37,641 nt of DNA from an uncultured Geobacter sp. (GTDB taxonomy: Bacteria > Desulfobacterota > Desulfuromonadia > Geobacterales > Geobacteraceae): assembly GCA_903925075.1 (NCBI GenBank), contig CAIYDQ010000087.1, forward strand, positions 1 through 37,641, written 5' to 3'. The notes under the pieces were generated by a model that was not told where the DNA came from, did no database searches, and was given only the letters and a program-made list of their open reading frames with translations. This document shows, piece by piece, positions 33,221-37,641 of the stretch; the first letter of the stretch is position 1; every line of letters starts with the position of its first letter. Position numbers and translations under genes: made by a program.

Positions 33221-34252
33221 TGGTCTGCGAAAGTCAGGGCGTGGTGCGTCTGGCGGAGGTCGCTGCACCGGTCATCCAAGCGCCGACGGACGTAATTCTC
33301 AAGGTGCGCGCCACGACCATCTGCGGCAGCGACATCTCGCTCATTCACGGGCACATCCCGACGCCGTGGGGGTTCGAGCTGGGGCACGAGTACGTGGGCG
33401 AGGTGGTTGAGATCGGCGCGGCGGTCACCGGCGTCGCCGTCGGCGACCGGGTGGTCGGGCCGGCGGCGCCCTGGTGCGGCTGCTGCGAACAGTGCCGCCG
33501 TGGACAGATACAACGCTGCAGCCGGGGAGGGGTCTTCGGCTCGGGGAAGGCCTTCGGCAACCTGGGGGGGGGCGCAAGCGGAATGGCTGCGGGTTCCCTG
33601 GGCGGACACGGTATTGTCGCGGGTGCCGGAAAACGTCAGCGATGCCCAGGCGCTGACGGTAGGCGACATCCTTTCCACCGGCTGGACCGCAGTGCGCGAG
33701 ACCATCCGCGGCCCGGGGCAATGCCTGCTGGTCTTTGGCTGCGGCCCCATCGGGCTCTCGGCGATCCATTGCGCGACCCTGTTCGCCCCCCGCGAAATCA
33801 TCGCCGTGGACGCCATCGAAGAGCGGCGCGCCCTGGCCCTCGCTCTCGGCGCCACCCGCGCCATCGATCCGGCGAGCGGCGACCTGCTCGCCTCGGTGAT
33901 GGCTCTCACCGGCGGCTGCGGCGCCGAGAGCGTCATCGACGCCGCCGGCGTCGCGGCCACCATCAGGCAGGCGATTTCCTGCGTCGGCGTGGGCGGCCGC
34001 ATCGGCCTGGTGGGCATCCATGCCGCGCCGGTGGAACTCTCCTTGGCCGAGATGCTGTTCAAGAACGTCACCCTTTGGACCGGCTTGGGCAAGCTCGATC
34101 AGATGGACCAGTTGCTGGAGTTGATCTCCAAGGGGAAACTCGACCCCGCGCCCATGTTCACCCACCGGGTCCCTTTCGACGACATCGAGCAGGCGTACCG
34201 CGATTTCGAGAGCCGGGCGCCCGGGGTGGTCAAGACCCTGATTACTTTTTGA
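33211..34252 (+). pseudogene. Zinc-dependent (MDR) alcohol dehydrogenase, frameshifted at a poly-G run
   Basis: Medium-chain dehydrogenase/reductase. Catalytic zinc ligands are in TTICGSD (Cys) and GHEYVGEVVE (His, Glu); structural zinc cysteines are in WCGCCEQCRRGQIQRC; the NAD(P) motif is VFGCGPIGL. The frame from the ATG at 33211 breaks at a run of nine G (about 33564-33572); deleting one G joins FGNLGGG to AQAEWLRVPWADTVLS and gives about 346 residues, the normal length. The enzyme would oxidise a secondary alcohol to the ketone consumed by the carboxylase, or act in the reverse direction. Known 1-phenylethanol dehydrogenases of denitrifiers are short-chain enzymes, so this would be a different solution. 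As with the HyuA gene, the extra G may be a sequencing error. Confidence 0.8.
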
Positions 34253-34407
34253 TTTTGAATGATCGTTACCCGGTTTCAGCAGGGAGCGATGCCGGGCTTT
34301 CGGGCGCAGGAGGGGGAGTCATAGGAGCGTGGGCGGGATGGCGACGCGTTGTTTGACGGGGGTACTTTTACAGGCTGGCAGTGACCGACCAGTCCAGGAG
34401 GGGGTAG

Positions 34408-36105
34408 ATGGTGACAACAGAAACTAAAAAGAGACGTGTACGGGGGCTTTGTTCGCTCGGCAGGCGCAGCTGCTTCTCCGCGGCGCTGGTGGCGGCGCTG
34501 GCCGTCTGCGGCAGCGCGGCGGCCTTCGAGATCCCCACCGGCAACGACGACCTGGTGATCCATTGGGACAACACCTTGAGGTACACGCTGGCGCAGCGCG
34601 TCAGAGGCCAGAGCAGCCAGATCGTCAACAGCGTCAACAACGACGACGGCGACCGCAACTTCAACGTCGGGCTGGTATCGAGCCGGCTGGACCTGCTCAC
34701 CGAGGCCGACGCGGTCTACCAGAAGAAGTACGGGGTCCGCTTGAGCGCCGCCGCCTGGTACGACCCGATCTACCGGTCGAGTCTCGACAACCAATCCGTC
34801 GGCACCTCCAACCATTTCGTCAACGGCACGCAGTCGCTGGGGCTCAACTCCTACACCAAAAGCCTTTTCGGCGGCCCGGACGCCGAACTGCTCGACGCCT
34901 TCGCCTTCGCCAAGGTGAAGGTCGGCGAGGTGCCGATCAACATCCGGGTCGGGCGCCACACCATCTTCTGGGGCGAGGCCTTCTTCTCCTATGCCGGCTC
35001 CAACGGCATTTCCTACAGCCAGTCGCCGATCGACATGGCGAAGGCCCTGGCCATGCCGGGAGTCGAGCTGAAGGAGGTCTTCAGGCCGCTGAACCAGGTC
35101 TCCGTCCAGATCCAGCCGACCAAGGAACTCACCTTCGCCGGCCAGTACTACCTGCAGTGGGAGTCGAACACCTTCCCGGAGGCCGGCAGCTATCTGGGAC
35201 CGGCCGACAACCTGATGAACAGCGGCGAATCGATCATCCTGGCGCCGGGTTTCAACATATTCAACTCCGGCGACATCAAGCCGAAACAGACCGGGGACTG
35301 GGGCGTGATGGCGCGCTGGAACCCGGAGGCGCTGAACAGCACCTTCGGCTTCTATTATCGTAAGTTTTCCGACAAGATGCCGCAGATCATCGCCACCAAT
35401 TTCATCCTCCCCGCGCCCGGTGTCGTGATTCCGGCGAATTACCGCCTTTCCTACGGCTCCAACATCGATCTTTACGGCATCAGCTTCGCCAAGCAGATCC
35501 TGGGCGTAAGCGTCGGCTCCGAGATCTCCTATCGCCGCAACATGCCGCTGGCCAGCCAGTGGCTCGCGCCCGCCGGCGCCCGGGGCGACACCACGCATGC
35601 GGTTTTGAACTTCCTGACCCTGTTGCCCAAGACCTGGTTCTTCGACAGCGGCAGCTCCATACTCGAATTCACCTACGGCCGCTACAACAAGGTCACCGAC
35701 AACGCCGCGTTTTTCAACGGCCGCGACGGTTATGCCGGTCTCGACCGGATCACCAGGGACAACTCCACGGTGACGGTCAACGTGGTTCCGGAATGGAGGC
35801 AGGTATTGCCCGGCGTGGACATGTCGATGCCGATGACCTTCGCGGCCGGCATGCACGGGGTTTCCGCGGTGGGAGGGGGCGGCAGCAAGGAGAGCGGCAG
35901 TTACAGCGCCGGGCTCTCCTTCGACGTCTTCGCCAAGTACAAGGTCGATCTGACCTATGCCAGCTTCTTCGGCATTCTCCATCCGGACGGCCAGGGCCAG
36001 ATCATGGCGCCGGGCAACGCCGCCGCGGGACAGGGAGCAGGAGACCTGCTGGGTCTTCTGAGGGACCGCGACCTGCTTTCCTTGACTTTAAAAGCCACAT
36101 TCTAA
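34408..36105 (+). CDS. DUF1302 outer-membrane protein, 565 aa
   Basis: A basic N terminus and hydrophobic stretch ending in CGSAAA-F form a signal peptide (about 39 residues). The mature part begins FEIPTGNDDLVIHWDNTLRYTLAQRV, typical of DUF1302, and contains alternating beta-strand patterns (NVGLVSSRLDLL, VGRHTIFWGEAFF, LLSLTLKATF) with a terminal aromatic, as expected for an outer-membrane barrel. AGGAGGGGG precedes the ATG at 34408. DUF1302 genes are nearly always paired with DUF1329 genes in clusters for degradation of hydrophobic compounds (steroids, terpenoids, polyester products). It probably brings the substrate across the outer membrane. Precise function unproven. Confidence 0.88.
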   Translation: MVTTETKKRRVRGLCSLGRRSCFSAALVAALAVCGSAAAFEIPTGNDDLVIHWDNTLRYTLAQRVRGQSSQIVNSVNNDDGDRNFNVGLVSSRLDLLTEADAVYQKKYGVRLSAAAWYDPIYRSSLDNQSVGTSNHFVNGTQSLGLNSYTKSLFGGPDAELLDAFAFAKVKVGEVPINIRVGRHTIFWGEAFFSYAGSNGISYSQSPIDMAKALAMPGVELKEVFRPLNQVSVQIQPTKELTFAGQYYLQWESNTFPEAGSYLGPADNLMNSGESIILAPGFNIFNSGDIKPKQTGDWGVMARWNPEALNSTFGFYYRKFSDKMPQIIATNFILPAPGVVIPANYRLSYGSNIDLYGISFAKQILGVSVGSEISYRRNMPLASQWLAPAGARGDTTHAVLNFLTLLPKTWFFDSGSSILEFTYGRYNKVTDNAAFFNGRDGYAGLDRITRDNSTVTVNVVPEWRQVLPGVDMSMPMTFAAGMHGVSAVGGGGSKESGSYSAGLSFDVFAKYKVDLTYASFFGILHPDGQGQIMAPGNAAAGQGAGDLLGLLRDRDLLSLTLKATF

Positions 36106-36121
36106 CCAGGGGGGAAACGAT

Positions 36122-37477
36122 ATGTTGAAACGCGCATTTTTAATGACAGGCGTCCTGACGCTGTCTTACGCGGGGTTTGTCCTTGGGGCGGTCCCCGCCG
36201 ACAAGGCCGCGCAACTCGGCCGGAACCTGACGCTGGTGGGCGCCGAGAAGGCGGGGAACGCCGACGGCTCGATCCCGGAGTATACGGGCGGGCTCACCAA
36301 GGCTCCTGCGAACTACACCAAGAAGGGGTGGCGGCCCGATCCCTTCGAGGGCGAAAAACCGCTGTATTCCATAGACGGCAAGAACTTTTCCCGGCACGCG
36401 GACAAGCTTTCCGAGGGCGTCAAGGCCATGCTCAAGAAGTACCCGGCGTTTCGCCTGGACGTCTACAAGAGCCACCGCACGGCCGCCTTTCCCAAGTACG
36501 TCACCGACAATACCGTGAAACACGCTCTCACGGCCAAAACCAGCAACGGGGGGTTGACCTTCAGCGGCGCCCACGGCGGCTTTCCGTTCCCCATTCCCAA
36601 CGACGGTTTCGAGGCGATGTGGAACCACCTGCTCAACTACAACGGATTGACCTTCGAGGAGCGCTACCGCTGCTATACCGTCGATTCCTCGGGTCGGCCC
36701 ACTCTGCAGACCGAGGGGGACATCACCCAGGAGTACCCGTACTACGATCCGGCCAAGCCCAACACCAAGGACTACTACGCCATCAAGGGTTACTTCGTCG
36801 GCCCCGCCCGGCGCGTCGGCGAGGCGATCCTGCTGATCGATCCCCTCGACTCCTACCACGAGAACCGCAAGGCGTGGCAGTATCTCCCCGGCCAGCGGCG
36901 CACCAAACTGGCGCCGGACCTGAGCTTCGACACCCCCAGCTCGGCTTACGGCGGCGCCGCCACCTGGGACGACATGTTCCTGTTCAGCGGATCGATGGAG
37001 CGCTACAACTTCAAGTTAATGGGCAAGAAGGAGATGTACGTCCCCTACAACAACTACAAACTGCTGTACGCCGCCAATCACGAAAAGGACGCGCTCAAGG
37101 CCAACCACGTCAACCCCGATCTGGTGCGCTGGGAGCTGCATCGGGTCTGGGTGGTGGAGGCGAGCCTGAAGCCCGGGAAGCGCCATCTCTACCCGCGGCA
37201 GATATTCTATCTGGACGAAGACAGCTGGACCGCCAGCCTGGCGGACAAGTACGACGGACGCGGGCAACTCTACCGGGTGGGGGTGAACTACATGACCCCC
37301 AGCTACGATGTGCCGGCTCCCTTTCAGGGGAATTTCTCCATACACGATCTGGTGACCAATAGCTACGTGATCAACGGCTTTCCGGTTGCGGGCAAGAAGG
37401 GGATACTCTACCCGGGACATCCCTTCCCGGCGAGGGATTGGACCGCCGACTCCCTGTCAGGAGAAGGGGTCCGCTGA
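36122..37477 (+). CDS. DUF1329 periplasmic/envelope protein, 451 aa
   Basis: An N-terminal signal peptide (MLKRAFLMTGVLTLSYAGFVLGA) is followed by the DUF1329 opening AVPADKAAQLGRNLTLVGAEKAGNADGSIPEYTGG. Members have a LolA/LolB-like fold suited to carrying lipophilic ligands in the periplasm. Length is normal and the frame intact. The gene starts 16 bases after the DUF1302 stop with a GGGGGGAAA ribosome binding site, so the two are one transcription unit. The pair is likely the envelope part of the ketone pathway. A 16-base perfect stem at 37485-37522 ends the unit. Confidence 0.88.
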   Translation: MLKRAFLMTGVLTLSYAGFVLGAVPADKAAQLGRNLTLVGAEKAGNADGSIPEYTGGLTKAPANYTKKGWRPDPFEGEKPLYSIDGKNFSRHADKLSEGVKAMLKKYPAFRLDVYKSHRTAAFPKYVTDNTVKHALTAKTSNGGLTFSGAHGGFPFPIPNDGFEAMWNHLLNYNGLTFEERYRCYTVDSSGRPTLQTEGDITQEYPYYDPAKPNTKDYYAIKGYFVGPARRVGEAILLIDPLDSYHENRKAWQYLPGQRRTKLAPDLSFDTPSSAYGGAATWDDMFLFSGSMERYNFKLMGKKEMYVPYNNYKLLYAANHEKDALKANHVNPDLVRWELHRVWVVEASLKPGKRHLYPRQIFYLDEDSWTASLADKYDGRGQLYRVGVNYMTPSYDVPAPFQGNFSIHDLVTNSYVINGFPVAGKKGILYPGHPFPARDWTADSLSGEGVR

Positions 37478-37484
37478 TTCGATC

Positions 37485-37522
37485 AGCGGCAGTCCCGGCG
37501 ATGCGACGCCGGGACTGCCGCT
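37485..37522 (+). terminator. Strong hairpin after the DUF1329 gene
   Basis: AGCGGCAGTCCCGGCG (37485-37500) pairs perfectly with 37507-37522 around the loop ATGCGA. It is followed by AATTAAAG rather than a T run, so termination may depend on the long stem or on Rho; it also protects the 3' end. Confidence 0.75.
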
Positions 37523-37600
37523 AATTAAAGGGACATTGCAGCAAAGCAGTCCTTCTCCCCTTGGGGGCACTGCCGTTAAGTTAAGGATTGGGCGCATCAA

Positions 37601-37630
37601 AAAGCCCCCTCTCCCTTGATGGGAGAGGGC
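37601..37630 (-). terminator. Minus-strand terminator-like hairpin at the window edge
   Basis: GCCCCCTCTCCC (37604-37615) and GGGAGAGGGC (37621-37630) form a stem with loop TTGAT. On the minus strand it is followed by five T. It resembles the AOR terminator at 19456-19501. It would end a leftward gene lying beyond the window. Confidence 0.55.
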
Positions 37631-37641
37631 TCGGGAGAGGG

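Overview
The window is GC-rich DNA of the kind found in Geobacterales (Geobacter and relatives, anaerobic Desulfuromonadia). The clues are several sigma-54 -24/-12 promoters, cytoplasmic multi-PAS histidine kinases, a tungsten-type aldehyde:ferredoxin oxidoreductase (AOR), iron alcohol dehydrogenases, dispersed REP-like inverted repeats and long tightly overlapping catabolic operons. The assignment is inferred from gene content only. I see no rRNA, tRNA, CRISPR array, transposase or phage gene.

Left part, minus strand (1-4161): a small two-knuckle zinc-ribbon protein and a CecR-like TetR regulator share a duplicated operator (CAAACGTTTG). Beyond them are a short secreted coiled-coil protein, a six-helix AmiS/UreI-like membrane protein, a DUF4242 protein and a porin. 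A sigma-54 promoter points into the porin.

Middle part, plus strand (4285-20489): two divergent sigma-54 promoters flank a perfect palindrome, a likely activator site. Rightwards come an iron alcohol dehydrogenase, a PAS histidine kinase, an NtrC-type sigma-54 activator and moaA, all overlapping. A radical SAM/SPASM gene with an in-frame TAG follows, then a second sigma-54 promoter and a second iron alcohol dehydrogenase, a MoxR ATPase and CoxE-like VWA protein, a second kinase closely resembling the first, and the AOR. Together this reads as an alcohol -> aldehyde -> acid oxidation module carrying its own pterin synthesis, maturation factors and two-component control. A third, unrelated kinase follows the AOR terminator.

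Right part, plus strand (20891-37522): a TetR gene with its own promoter and operator precedes a long catabolic operon. Its enzymes are two HyuA-like proteins, a small zinc protein, a 283-residue protein of unknown family and a HyuB-like protein, the set expected of an acetophenone-carboxylase-type ATP-dependent ketone carboxylase. After them come an acyl-CoA ligase, a DUF35 protein plus thiolase, a PaaI-type thioesterase, a zinc alcohol dehydrogenase, and a DUF1302/DUF1329 outer-envelope pair. The inferred route is secondary alcohol -> ketone -> beta-keto acid (carboxylation) -> beta-ketoacyl-CoA -> thiolytic cleavage, with uptake of a hydrophobic substrate by the envelope pair. This is the most interesting system in the window. 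The real substrate cannot be read from sequence.

Three enzyme genes are interrupted. Two carry one extra G in a poly-G run (HyuA-like 1 and the zinc alcohol dehydrogenase) and one carries an amber codon (radical SAM). The first two may be sequencing errors, phase-variable tracts or true mutations.
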